This document shows, piece by piece, positions 12,066 through 22,880 of a stretch of DNA of 64,000 nucleotides; position 1 is the stretch's first letter; each line of letters begins with the position of its first letter. Source of the stretch: Schistosoma mansoni (Eukaryota > Platyhelminthes > Trematoda > Strigeidida > Schistosomatidae); NCBI RefSeq assembly GCF_000237925.1, contig NC_031502.1:23605794-23669793 (forward strand), read 5' to 3'. A program made the position numbers and the translations under genes. The notes under the pieces were generated by a model. It was not told the origin of the DNA. It ran no database searches and saw only the letters and a program-made list of their open reading frames with translations.

Positions 12066-14004
12066 TAATAGTAAATAAAAGAATGTCTTATGTCATAGCA
12101 GTCTTAATTTTTAATCCATAATTTTGTGTGATACTTTAATTACTTGTCAATTGTATTATAAAAATGTTTGGTGATTTAAAAATTTACAGTGATGTCCGTT
12201 AGTACTTGAGAAGCCAGATGAAATATGATAAACTGGAAATAATTAATTCACTTTAAATGTTTTTCAGAAACTAATACAAAATCAGAAATAGATACTCAAT
12301 TACAGATCAAAAGTATATTTAGTCTATCATCTCTTTCGGTCACCACCAACGCTTATTGACTTGATCTCTTGAGTCATGTAAGAAAGCCAGGTTCGCAACA
12401 TCCATGACTTCTGTTATTTCTTTATTTGGATAGGTTGCACTTCCGAACTGTGAACACAGAACATCTGTGCATTTATTACGACTGTGATACGAAGTTGCTT
12501 TGAATAGTTTTATAGGATCTGTGATTACTGATACCTATTTTATTTTTAGTTCCACATAAGGTATAAGTGATTGCCAGTTACGGAATCAGGCCGTAAGCTA
12601 GACATACTTTGATTGACTTCCGGAGATCATCACTTACAACCCCGGACAATCTGACCAATTGAAATTTTACAGACAGCTGTCACAACTTACGAGCTAGCCA
12701 TGAAACTAGTGCTCCTTCAAAGCAGTCTAAATAGTACGCATTTCCTCAGGTGTTTTTAATGGGAATGTTCAACTTGAAGTGTCTATGCTGTCTCTGTTCC
12801 TGTCCCTTACACCCATGGATGAGCTTTTGATGTGAGCAGTCAGTTTTTCCAACTTGTTAGACAGACCACTGACTACTTTCAGAATAATTTTGGTGTCGCC
12901 ATATTGCAAAATTTTGCTATCATATTTACACTTACATTTATTAAATGTCGTTGAAGTAGATAAAGGCGGTGGTGTGAACACCTCTGTTTTCCATTATTGG
13001 CTTCATGAGCATGTAATCAATAGATACTTACTTAGCTATGGGGGTAAAGTTCCCAGTCAAAATGTTGACAACTGGAAAGTCGACTGTGATACATGCAGCT
13101 TTCACTTCAGTAACACCTAGTGAAAGGGTCCAACCATGATAATAATAATAGTATAATGAATATAGATTTCAGAGATAAACCAATAATTTAAAAAAATAAT
13201 AAATGAGTGAAAAATAAAAACTAAGAAAAATAATGATAAAAGTAATAATAATAATAATGAACCTTTAGTGCACTCATATAAATACATGTAGATTTATGTA
13301 ACAGTATACAGAGTGAAACCGGGTATTAGTATATACATTTGTGCAACAATAGTTTAGAATGATACTATCATAGTCACAATTAATTGCAAAGGATAATCAA
13401 ATATAAATTTGACATAAAATTGCTTGTTCAGATGCCATTTGCTAAGGATGGCTAAGATATTCTTCTTTCCCTTGTCGTGAGTAGCGATTTATTGTTGAGA
13501 CTGATGCCAAAAATCAGTGCCATAGTGTTAGAAATCATAAAAATTATTGCATTCATGAACTTCAGAACATTCGTAGTAACTTCACAATTGAACGATGCCA
13601 CAGCGACGGCCAACATGCAGACCTGATACGCTAAACTTTTACAATTGCAATAGGCCTTGAGAAATGGTGTCACCCTGTCCATGAAAATGAATGTAATAGA
13701 GGAATGATAACCTCATAATCTTGTGTCGGGGTACGTATACACTTGCAAAGTATATATGTCGTTCTAATCCACGTATACTTGGGGCTTACAATAGAAAACT
13801 TGAATAAGCCTATAGTACTGGAGGAAAAAAGATCAGTAAAGAAAGGGAATGCTCTAAAAGTAATCCTGCCATCATCAACAAATTATGTGATGAACCCTGG
13901 TTGATCATTTGCAATTATAATGTTGTTAGACCTTGTAGTGGACAACTTTGAGTTTCTGAAAATAATGATCACCTTTGAGAAAGCATAACTGGTCTCAGAC
14001 TTAG
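12066..14004. other. Unassigned stretch with AT-rich core
   Basis: Short frames on the minus strand (12769-12981, 70 codons, with a predicted helical segment; 13452-13682, 76 codons, hydrophobic) have no domain I recognise. They may be downstream parts of the CACTA-type element at 14005-15540. An A-rich ATA/AAT run covers about 13135-13260. Confidence 0.35.
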
Positions 14005-15540
14005 TGAAATTGTCTAACATGCCCTGATCTGGTATATTTTGAAAGTAAACTTCCTCAGTATATCTCTGTGCAACTTTTTCAGCTGCTGTATATCCTCAGT
14101 GTACCAAACGCCTGATCTTTCGCATGTAAGATTTGAAGGAGAAGTAGAAAGTAAACCTAGAATACCATGTTCAATGATGTCATCAACAATGTTTTTTAAA
14201 CTATGCACATTGAAAACTAAGTGTTCCCTATCGTTATAGCTTTCGAATCCTAATACGAAGTTATTCAAATGAACGCGAACACTGTTTGAGAAGACAGTGT
14301 TCAACTTCGGGTGTGATAATAAATATACAGATAATGATATAAGTTGGAAGTTTCTGAACGACAGCAATGGTGACTTATTATTAGGTACTACAGGACCTAA
14401 GCACAACAAAGACAATCTGAGATGGTGGACGCAATTTGTAGCTGACGTCGATGATATGCATGGAGTTTTTTTCTCTGAGCTGGATGGTTTGGTCGTGCAG
14501 CTTTTATCGTCCTTATGAACATCATCAGCACATCGAGGTGTACAAAATAAGCTGTGAACTACTTGTGGAGGAATTCGAACACTTCACTTCCATCCGAAAT
14601 TTGTGCTGATGATGTCGTTCAGAAGGACGATGAAAGCCCCACGACCAAACCATCCAGCTCCGAGAACAACAATTCATCAAAAACAATCTGAACTTATTTG
14701 CTTTGCAAACAAAAGCTTCATGTATCGAACGATATTTCTTTTGAAAGTCACAATCCGTGTGTTGTCTACAACACTCTACGCTTACATTGATGGATGTGAT
14801 AATAGATTGATCCACCACTGTAGTCGCTTATTGACTAGATCCATCCACAAGGAAACTGGTCTTTTGGTGACGCCTAAATATATCAAGTGCATCAGTTGTG
14901 ACAGAAAAGCTTTCAGCATAGCTAGGGGCAGATCTTCTAGTGAAGTCCTACCACGATGGTTATTAGATTCGGACCTTCTACGAAAAGTCTCATCACCTCT
15001 CAAGTCGTGTTCACCATTGGGAAAAGTCATTCGATCACCCAATCTTGTCCCTACGACCTCACATTTGTCAAAAGCAACTGTACCATTTCGCCCAACAACA
15101 TACCCAACTCTGCTACGAGCTAGAGTGTCACAAATAACAGCTACTAATTTTACTGTCAAATGCAATCGACACTTATCTACATTAATGCCTTTTTTAACCC
15201 GGTTACAACTGCTGCAGACATTTCGTTGAAGTGGGGTGGTTTTATTTCACCACCGTAGATACCAACTGTCAATATCTCACTAATATATAGAGCTGCGAAA
15301 CAACCTATAGTGGGCCATAACTGTTTGCTAGAGCCTCTGAAAAAGGACAGGCAATCGAAGTTGAGTTGCAATTTCATTTAGCTAAAACTGATCTTGCGTA
15401 GCCAAATTTCTGAAATCCTCAGCAAGTTGAATTTCAGTCCAATATGATAGTACACACCTGTGTCCAGAAACTTCAGGAATGTACGCCCGAGAGGTGTCTA
15501 GATTTTCATTGGCCTTTTCTACGGCTATGTCACCTTCCTT
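14005..15540 (-). mobile_element. CACTA-type (Tnp2-like) DNA transposon, transposase remnant
   Basis: Minus-strand reading shows the ordered blocks of a Tnp2-like transposase: FDCLSFFRGSSKQLWPTIG (about 15290-15350), VGIYGGEIKPP, then VKLVAVICDTLARSRVGYV and RGDETFRRRS...DLPLAMLKAFLSQLMHLIYLGV (14850-15150), then LCLGPVV and HLVFNVHSLKNIVDDI (14200-14410). Schistosomes carry a CACTA relative, SmTRC1, so that is the likely family. At least one frameshift lies between the first two blocks, and an insertion of about 270 bp splits the region before LCLGPVV. Terminal repeats were not found. Blocks are recognised from memory of the family. Confidence 0.6.
14421..14677. mobile_element. Foldback element inserted in the transposase
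   Basis: The inserted piece contains two inverted arms of about 63 bp, 14473-14535 and 14600-14663 (shared GAGCTGGATGGTTTGGTCGT on opposite strands), separated by about 64 bp. The piece is bounded by a 14-bp direct repeat with one mismatch, CAAAGACAATCTGA at 14407-14420 and CAAAAACAATCTGA at 14678-14691. Without it and one repeat copy the transposase reading would run from FRLFL into LCLGPVV, matching the family pattern. Element class is not recognised. Confidence 0.65.
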
Positions 15541-15608
15541 CATCATCACAATTACAACTTACTGAAGCTGTTGTTTCATTGACAGATGAACAGGTGGCGA
15601 CATTTCGG

Positions 15609-15659
15609 TAGCGGCACTATCGACAATGACCGGTAATGCCCGATTCCGGTACAATACTG
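15609..15659 (+). repeat. 51-bp exact direct repeat, copy 1
   Basis: Identical over 51 bases to 16301-16351, while the flanks are unrelated. The unit starts TAGCGGCACTATCGAC and holds an inverted pair ACCGG...CCGGT. Confidence 0.9.
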
Positions 15660-15824
15660 CCACATTGTTCTGTAGATACAGCATCACCTGGTTCTTCCAC
15701 AGCAACTCAATAGCAGATTTCATTGTCAGTAGTTGTTAACTGGTACTTAACCACATAATGGGCTATTAACTTCCTCAACCTTCTGTGAAGGGTCGATCAA
15801 GGGGTAGCTCATGAAGTTTGACAC

Positions 15825-16118
15825 TCTTAAAGATGCCACAAGCATTTGGAGTTTGACAACACCTTAACCAGTAACACGTTCTATGATCGAAATGTGCTAA
15901 CCCAATGAGACCAGAAGTCAGAAACGAAGAGGTTGGAAGATGTATTTTATAGACTATCGATATATCGAGAAGCAACTGGTCTAAACTGGCTAGCGGTTGT
16001 AGGAGAAGTGGAGCACAGCCCACCTACTGGTATCTGGCGCGGAAGTACGACCGAGCGCCTTCAGCTAGGTGAGCCCATTAAAAATTATGTCGTCAGCACC
16101 AAATGTAGAAGACTTTGT
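15825..16118 (-). mobile_element. Old LTR fragment, Boudicca/CsRn1-like
   Basis: About 290 bp share the LTR blocks of this family (AGTTTGACAACACC, GAAGTCAGAAACGAAGAGGT, ATATCGAGAAGC, GGTGAGCCCATTAAAA). It is an incomplete solo LTR with many differences from the others, hence old. It lies between the two copies of the 51-bp repeat. Confidence 0.7.
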
Positions 16119-16300
16119 GTAATAAGGACAAAAGGTATACGGCCAGTGCTAGTCTTTTTCTGATAAGCTTCTGAATGTCTAGTTAATGAAAGGGGCGGAC
16201 ACCACTGCTAAGGGTAACGGGTTCCAAGAATTGGTGATTCGGTGTGAAAACCTGCATGCCACAGATATTTCGCTCGTTCACGGTTGTTCTACTCGCCTGT

Positions 16301-16351
16301 TAGCGGCACTATCGACAATGACCGGTAATGCCCGATTCCGGTACAATACTG
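16301..16351 (+). repeat. 51-bp exact direct repeat, copy 2
   Basis: Same 51 bases as 15609-15659, 692 bp apart in the same orientation, on the other side of an LTR fragment. Confidence 0.9.
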
Positions 16352-16845
16352 TTTTGAATCATCTCTTGGTATTGTATACATCAAAATCAGATCACCCCTT
16401 AATCTGCGGCAGGACAGAGTGAAGGAATCTAGCTTTTCAAGTCGTTCTTAGTATAGTAAACTCCGGAGTTCTGGAATTGAACAGGTATCTGCTCTATGTA
16501 CGTTTTCCAAAACATTCGAGTTACCTTTTATACAGTGGCTTGCAACCTGAACTCAGTTTTCAAGTTCGCATCTCACTAAGATTGCACATACTGTAATGAA
16601 CATAGTAGTATCTAACTTGGTGAATGTCCAACTTAAGGCCCATAGGGTTCCAAACCCCATAACTGCAAACCCCGGCAGTGGGCCGTAGTCGCAAGATCAA
16701 GGCTAAATGTTGCCCCAAGATCCTTACGAAACCGGGCTACGGGCACAGATTCTTCCCTTACGCTACACCTATTTAACTTTGCATCCCAATATGCATGTTA
16801 ACACACTTGGTCGCGTTGGTAGGCATCAGCCACTACTTAGGCCAG

Positions 16846-17910
16846 CTAATCACAATATTTAAGATTGCCTAAAGTGCTCATGCATGTGCGTCTCCTAATA
16901 TTTCTCTCCAGACTTTTTACATCATCAGCGTATAGTAAGATTGTGGACTCAGCTATGCTTGGGAGATCATTTACATACACTGTGAAATGTAAAGGACCTA
17001 GGACAGGACCTTGAGGTACTCCACTAAGTACTGATCTCCAAGTGGAGCACTTTGAATTTACTCTTACTTTGTATCTACGACCTACTATGAAGTCCTTAAG
17101 ACATTCGGGGGGAGGGTTCGGCGATGCCAAGATTTTCCAGCTTTAATGGCAGTCTATTTGTTGTCACCTTGTTGGTTTCCACAAATATCGTTATAATCTT
17201 TTTCACTATTCTTTCCAGAATTTAACCACAACACTGGTGGGACTAACAGGTATGTAGTCCGATGGAAGTTACCTTGGTCCTTTTTATATTTGAGTGAGGA
17301 TTGCATCCTTCCAGTTCGTGGGTGACGCACCTAAGACAAATGACATTGAATATCACAGTTAGTGGGGCTACAATATATTGTGCATTATGTGTCAGGATTT
17401 CGGAGCGTAGTTCATCCGGTCCTGTTGACGTTTCTGTGTCTGAAGTGCTAGGAGCCTTAATACAACGTCTTGATTCAAAGCCCACGGTGAGCAGACGGTC
17501 TATTAACTTTGTATTTAGGTCTAGTTCTTCGTCTAGAAGGGGCTCGTGAGTGAAAACTGCCCCGAAATAGTTTTTCATAGCCATCGGTTTTTCCTGGCCA
17601 TCCTCTATAATTTCGGACCAGCTACCTTCCTTAATTAGGTTTGGAATCCAATGCTGCATCCTTGTTCTGTAATTTCCGTACAAGATCAGTCTCTCAGGCT
17701 TCTTGATTACAGATTGTGCCGACCGCATTTCATATTTTCTCTGGGCTTCCTAGATTGTAATTATACACCAATTTTTTTACAGGCCTAAATCGTTCCATTA
17801 TACTTACTGTGTCAAGGCTGATAGCGACGTTCCAACATTTCTTCTGTCTTAGTAAACGTCGAATACCCTGACCTATCCAGGGATGACTGTGCTTCTCTTT
17901 TTGGGACTAT
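16846..17910 (-). mobile_element. CR1-like LINE fragment (linker and RT)
   Basis: Minus-strand reading starts with GIRRLLRQKKCWNVAISLD in one frame (about 17800-17880), continues as an open 161-codon stretch at 17243-17728 (QHWIPNLIKEG, YFGAVFTHEP, TGPDELRSEIL, VAPLTVIFN), and after a break gives RT motifs VLSGVPQGPVLGPLHF and ILLYADDVK at 16900-17060. The last two are the B' and C blocks of the reverse transcriptase. RT motif A is missing between the pieces. Confidence 0.75.
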
Positions 17911-19559
17911 CCAGGGTATATATGGTTGAGTAACCTGATTGTATAACTACATTTGTCTTTTAATTTTCACCATGTGTAACATCTAGCATATTTCCTTTCA
18001 TTTGATAAGAGGATGCTGGATCCAATATCATGATTTTCACTGACTATGAATTTACAAGTTCAAACCTTCCCTTCTCCTAACTATCTGTATCCGAAGACGT
18101 TGCAACTAAAACAATGACAAACAACACTTAAAGCTCAAAGTGCTGTGCTCAAACTTAAGTAATGACCGAAGCCAAATAAATAAATGATCGTATAGTGTAC
18201 CGCCTTGTTGTTAACAGTTGAGAATCATGACTGATGACATAAGAGGCTACACAGTGGTGAAAACAAAAAACATTATTGTTTGTTCCAATTTGTGTACTAA
18301 CACTGTCCCTTGTTTTAGTCACGATAATCTTGTACCCTTCTCAATGGGACGAAATGTTGACAAATCAGTCAAAACGAACGGGAAAGTTCTAGAAACTAGA
18401 ATTGTGACACAAGCAAACAAACATTCATAGTTCAAACACGTACAATCGTTGATGTGGTAGGATTTGATGGTAGAATAACAGTTTGTGAAGTATTAATTTG
18501 GAATGGCGCTTTTAAAGTCCTAGTAAAGTGTAAAAAGTAGTCGTCAAATATTTATTAGCATGGGTCATACGACGTGGTGAAGATAAAAATTATCGTTCTG
18601 AAATGTTTGTTTATTAAAGTGTAATACAAGATTTTGTGTCTTTTATTATAAACTTTGGATATTTAGGAATAAAATTTATGTGAAAGAGAGAAAAGAAGGG
18701 AAATCTGTGAAACGTCGTGTAGAATGCATGAGCCTGCAAGACTCTGCCAAACTAATCTGAATAAAAAGTCTTGTGATCAAATTTTTCGAGAATGATTATC
18801 TATTAGTGGAGCTCAAGTGCTGTCACTATTAGTTTTGTTCATTCTTGTTATTATTTCGTTCTCATACTTTTGATTCTGACGGCAGCCAGTATTGTTTCTT
18901 GCCCACTATTAGTGATTGAAATTAAGGTTCAGTAGTAATATCTATAAAGGTAGGAAAGACATGTATTATAGCGAGTTTTATTCTAAATAATCATAGCTCG
19001 CATTATTGGAAGACAACCTCTGTTGTACTAGAGGCTGGAACGTGTTACAATTGTTGAATATGTTGAATATATGCAGTTAGGTTTATGGTGCCAAGTGAAT
19101 AAGAAAGGCCTGACACTGTAGAAATCATTCTTCGTGTGCATTGAGTGGTACAAAAATCCAAAATACCATCTTCAGAAGCGTAAATTGTCCCACTACCAGT
19201 GTTAGCTACTCGCCACTGCGTACAAGGACAAGTTTGTGGACAACTTAGTGATGCACGATTCATCCGAAACATTAGCTCATGTAAAGAACCAAAAGATAAA
19301 TTAAGGAATCATTTTAGAAAACTTCTATTATTGTGGAACGCTGTTACCCTGAACTGATTCCAACGTGTGATTTAAGCAACTATCCAAGATCTGTTTACTT
19401 TTCTTAATGGAAAAATGATAAAGGTTTTTGTCGTTCAAAAAGTCGGAGTATCGAAATGATTTTAAGATATATTAGCGTAAAGCGTACTATTGCTATCACT
19501 TTGAAGACATAGATAATGGAAGTATATTGGTATCAAGTTGAATGAAATAAATTCAGACA
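17911..19559. other. AT-rich stretch with one candidate exon
   Basis: No named gene. A short Cys-rich frame is noted separately at 19045-19272. A 70-codon frame at 18218-18430 is unrecognised. The rest is AT-rich and without visible repeats beyond single copies. Confidence 0.35.
19045..19272 (-). other. Candidate Cys-rich exon, unassigned
   Basis: A 75-codon frame reading SCPQTCPCTQWRVANTGSG and then EDGILDFCTTQCTRR, with five Cys in about 45 residues and balanced composition, unlike nearby decayed transposon frames. It ends close to a possible donor (ATT|GTAACA). I cannot place it in a family, and no neighbouring exons were found. It could be chance. Confidence 0.2.
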
Positions 19560-20800
19560 AAGCTGTTATTTGATTTAAATATTACTCCAGTTATCTCTAG
19601 GATTATGGAAAAAATTATTAGTGACGAACTATCCAACTATTTATTGACTGAACAATTTATTGACGATTCGCAACATGGATTTCTTAGAAATCGATCCTGT
19701 ATGACATGTCATTTTGACTTCTTTAATTTAGTCTATTCGCTTCGTAGCCAAGGATATCTAGTATTAGTGCTATACCTGGACATTTCTAAGGCCTTCGACA
19801 TGGTCAACCACCAACTTCTCATAGGTAAACTCGCATCTTATGGGGTCGAAAACCCGTTAATAGCCTGGTTTGATTCCTTCCTCAGCAATCGACATCAAAT
19901 AGTTAAAATCAACTCTTCATTGTCGAACGCAGTCCCTGTTAGAAGTGGGGTAATTCAGGGTAGTGTCTTAGGTCCTTTGCTCTTTTTAGTTTTCATTAAT
20001 GATATTTGTGAGTGTTTTAGTGTGGGTAAGTCCCTTTTGTTTGCAGACGATCTTAAGGTGGTGTACTCATTTTCTCCACATGAGCTGAGCAATATTCGAA
20101 ATTGCATCAGCACGGAGCTTAACAAGGTAGCACAGTGGTGCTCAAAATGGCAGCTGGAGCTCAATACAGCTAAATGTGGTTGGCTATGCTTCGGTGATAC
20201 ATCACTCAACCTTAATCTTACCATAAATGGGGAAATGTTATCTAGGTTACACACAGTAGATGATCTAGGACTTAGGTACTCCGATGACTTGTCGTTCACT
20301 GAACAGGTAATGAAACAAACGTCCAAGTCTCAACGCCTTATAGGTTTCATAACTCGAAACCTTCATAACAGCGAATCTCGTATTCTAATGTACAAAGTCT
20401 GTGTTCAACCACTCCTCGAATACTGCGCGTTTCGCCTTAGTAGCACGCGCATAAAGGATAAATTAAGACTGGAATCAGTACAGAGACGATTTACATTTCG
20501 TACTCTTGGACCTGATAGTGTCTTGACATATAATTCGAGGTGTAGTAAACTAGGGCTTGACCCTTTATGGATGAGGAGACTCAAACTTAACCTTATCTTC
20601 TTTTTCAAAATACTTAACAAACTCTCCTTCACATCCAGTCAGGCGATTCAATATGCTAAAGCCCCACATTACGACATTCGTAACTCCTTGTCTTTGGCGT
20701 GTGGTGGACCTCAGCAAAAGAGCTTAGTTGAAATATAACAATTCGCAACGTTACCAACAATATACCAAAAGAATTAACACTACGAACCTAAGCGTGTGTC
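19560..20800 (+). mobile_element. CR1/jockey-like LINE reverse transcriptase with long open frame
   Basis: A 377-codon open frame (19605-20738, readable in frame upstream to about 19575 as LNITPVISRIMEKII) holds the RT blocks in order. Motif A is VLYLDISKAFDMVNH with Asp near codon 59, B' is RSGVIQGSVLGPLLF (codons 113-127) and C is LLFADDLKV with the Asp pair at codons 148-149, followed by the thumb region (QPLLEYCAFRLSS). One frame change near 20735 leads into the usual C-terminal IPKEL block. The endonuclease half and the 3' tail are not present, so it is truncated at both ends. It is the best kept RT in the window. Confidence 0.85.
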
Positions 20801-21841
20801 TATGATTAACGCAAAAGGTAACAAATTACAGTTAAATTATAAAAAGGTATATTGAACAACAAAATGGTAACAGTGTTATGAAATGAATGTTACTTGTAAG
20901 CTGCTTTCTGAGATAACAACCACAAATAAGTTCACTTGGTTAACAAAGATTCCTCTGCACGTGATGGCACCAACAGCAAAATGGAGAAGATTAGATCCAG
21001 TAGTATTATTCAGTAATGATCCGGGCCAAAACACCAACGTAGTGTGGAATGGTCTAAAAAGATGTTATAATACTATTATAATCTTCAATCAAAGGCCGTG
21101 GCCGTTAAAGCAGAAGAATAGACGGCGGATACCACGTTTATATTTTAAGAAGCGCGGTAGTGAAGTCGTGTTATATATAACCAAACAAAAGTATTCGTTT
21201 CTTTACGATTGATACAGAAAAACAATAGATATCAAATATGAGTGTGATTACATAAAAAGTGTGACAACTAGGAAAAATATGTGACCTTTAATTTGTTGTT
21301 ACAAAAAATCACTAGACATAAATGTCACTATATAACTCCCTCCCTAGGGCATGCGTCGGTGGAGGTATGCCCGACGTAAATTCTAAGTGCTTTGGAGGGG
21401 AAAAAAATTATTACACAACAAAGGAAAGAATAAATAGAGGTTATCAAAAAAAAATTTAATAAGTATATATACTTATGAAACAAAATGTTTTTGTGTGGTT
21501 AGAAAAAAAAATTTTGTGTTTATTATCTTTAATGTATGTAAAAAAAATTTAACAAAGATAATTGAACGTATAATAAAAATAATAGTGTTATTAATAATAA
21601 CGTTAATTAAATTGATATATTACCGGAAAAATTTTTAATATCTGTATATATCAATGTAAACGATCAATTATAAAATGAACAAATACAACTAAGTTGGGTA
21701 TCGTTACAGTTAATAATGAGCATCATGAGTAACTCTTAGCATATAGGTATTTACTCACATTACAGAATATGACCAAATGAAGATTAAGTAATGAGTTCAA
21801 CATAACGTTTAGGAATATGTACCTGTCTTCCTGTACGAGTA
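20801..21841. other. AT-rich stretch left of the assembly gap
   Basis: A 109-codon frame at 20883-21212 has no recognisable domain. From 21380 the DNA is very AT-rich with long A and T runs. Nothing else is visible. Confidence 0.4.
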
Positions 21842-22041
21842 NNNNNNNNNNNNNNNNNNNNNNNNNNNNNNNNNNNNNNNNNNNNNNNNNNNNNNNNNNN
21901 NNNNNNNNNNNNNNNNNNNNNNNNNNNNNNNNNNNNNNNNNNNNNNNNNNNNNNNNNNNNNNNNNNNNNNNNNNNNNNNNNNNNNNNNNNNNNNNNNNNN
22001 NNNNNNNNNNNNNNNNNNNNNNNNNNNNNNNNNNNNNNNNN
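21842..22041. other. Assembly gap (200 N)
   Basis: Exactly 200 undetermined bases, a usual placeholder size, so the true length is unknown. It interrupts the CR1-like ORF1 to its right. Confidence 0.98.
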
Positions 22042-22880
22042 AGATGCTCACTCCTGAAACTGTTTCTGGGAGTAGCTTGCTTATTAGGGACTTAATGTGG
22101 CTGAGGTCATGCTCAAATCTAGCTTTCGGTTTCTGTCCGGAAGATTCTCCTAACTTAGGAAAAATGACTGGCCTGTCAGCAAGGCTCTTCTTAACACGCT
22201 GTGGAATTTTGATTCCTGAAGTATCTTCCATGCAATCGGATTTGGCGTCCAACGCATGGGGCTCACTCTGTTTTCTTACTTTTCTTTTTCTGGATGTGAC
22301 TGCGAGCCAATCACTTACCTTATTATGTTTCTTGATCACATCATCTACACCGCTCAGGCTTCGCTCTCCCATACTCTGTTGTGCGTTGTTATGTGAATCC
22401 GGAACTGGAACCGTAGATTCACATACCTTAGTGCTGCCTATAACTTGTGTCTTCTCAGCGTGCTTTTTTTTCTTCTTGCAAAAATGCTTACATCGGTATG
22501 CTTGTTATCCGTTTCTCTAATGGGGTTCACCTTGATGGTTTCATCCAAATCCAAAGCTGGACTCATGATAACGCTTGCTATTTCATCGATTTCGCTCATC
22601 TGCTGCCTGTTTATCTGAGGGCGATTTTCTAGCTACGTTCAGCAGCTCATTCGCCTCAGGAATCAGCAGAGACTTTGTAGAACAGAATGCTTCTCACAAC
22701 CAACGTGATAGTGGCTTGCAGCACCTTTTATAGACAGCCGGTGTGAGTCCGATACACACATTGTGATACCACTTATTGCAGTTGTCACATTGCATTCCAT
22801 CATCAACATGGAAATAACATTCAGGTCTGTCACAACGATGTTTTACTTGTACCATAAAGTTGTTTTGTGATATCACAGGA
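22042..22880 (-). mobile_element. CR1-like LINE ORF1 with PHD-type finger, cut by the gap
   Basis: Minus strand, 22694-22876, reads HRCDRPECYFHVDDGMQCDN and then CNKWYHNVCIGL, a PHD-type finger as in ORF1 of CR1-like LINEs. Further on (22042-22372) comes a basic linker (SRKRKVRKQSE) and a helical block (DLSHIKSLISKLL). ORF1 proteins of this clade bind nucleic acid and accompany the reverse transcriptase. Frame changes separate the two parts. The frame runs into the assembly gap. Confidence 0.65.

Noticed and set aside
20883-21212. Open frame of 109 codons left of the gap
   Set aside because: No recognised motif; AT-rich surroundings and no supporting exon signals.
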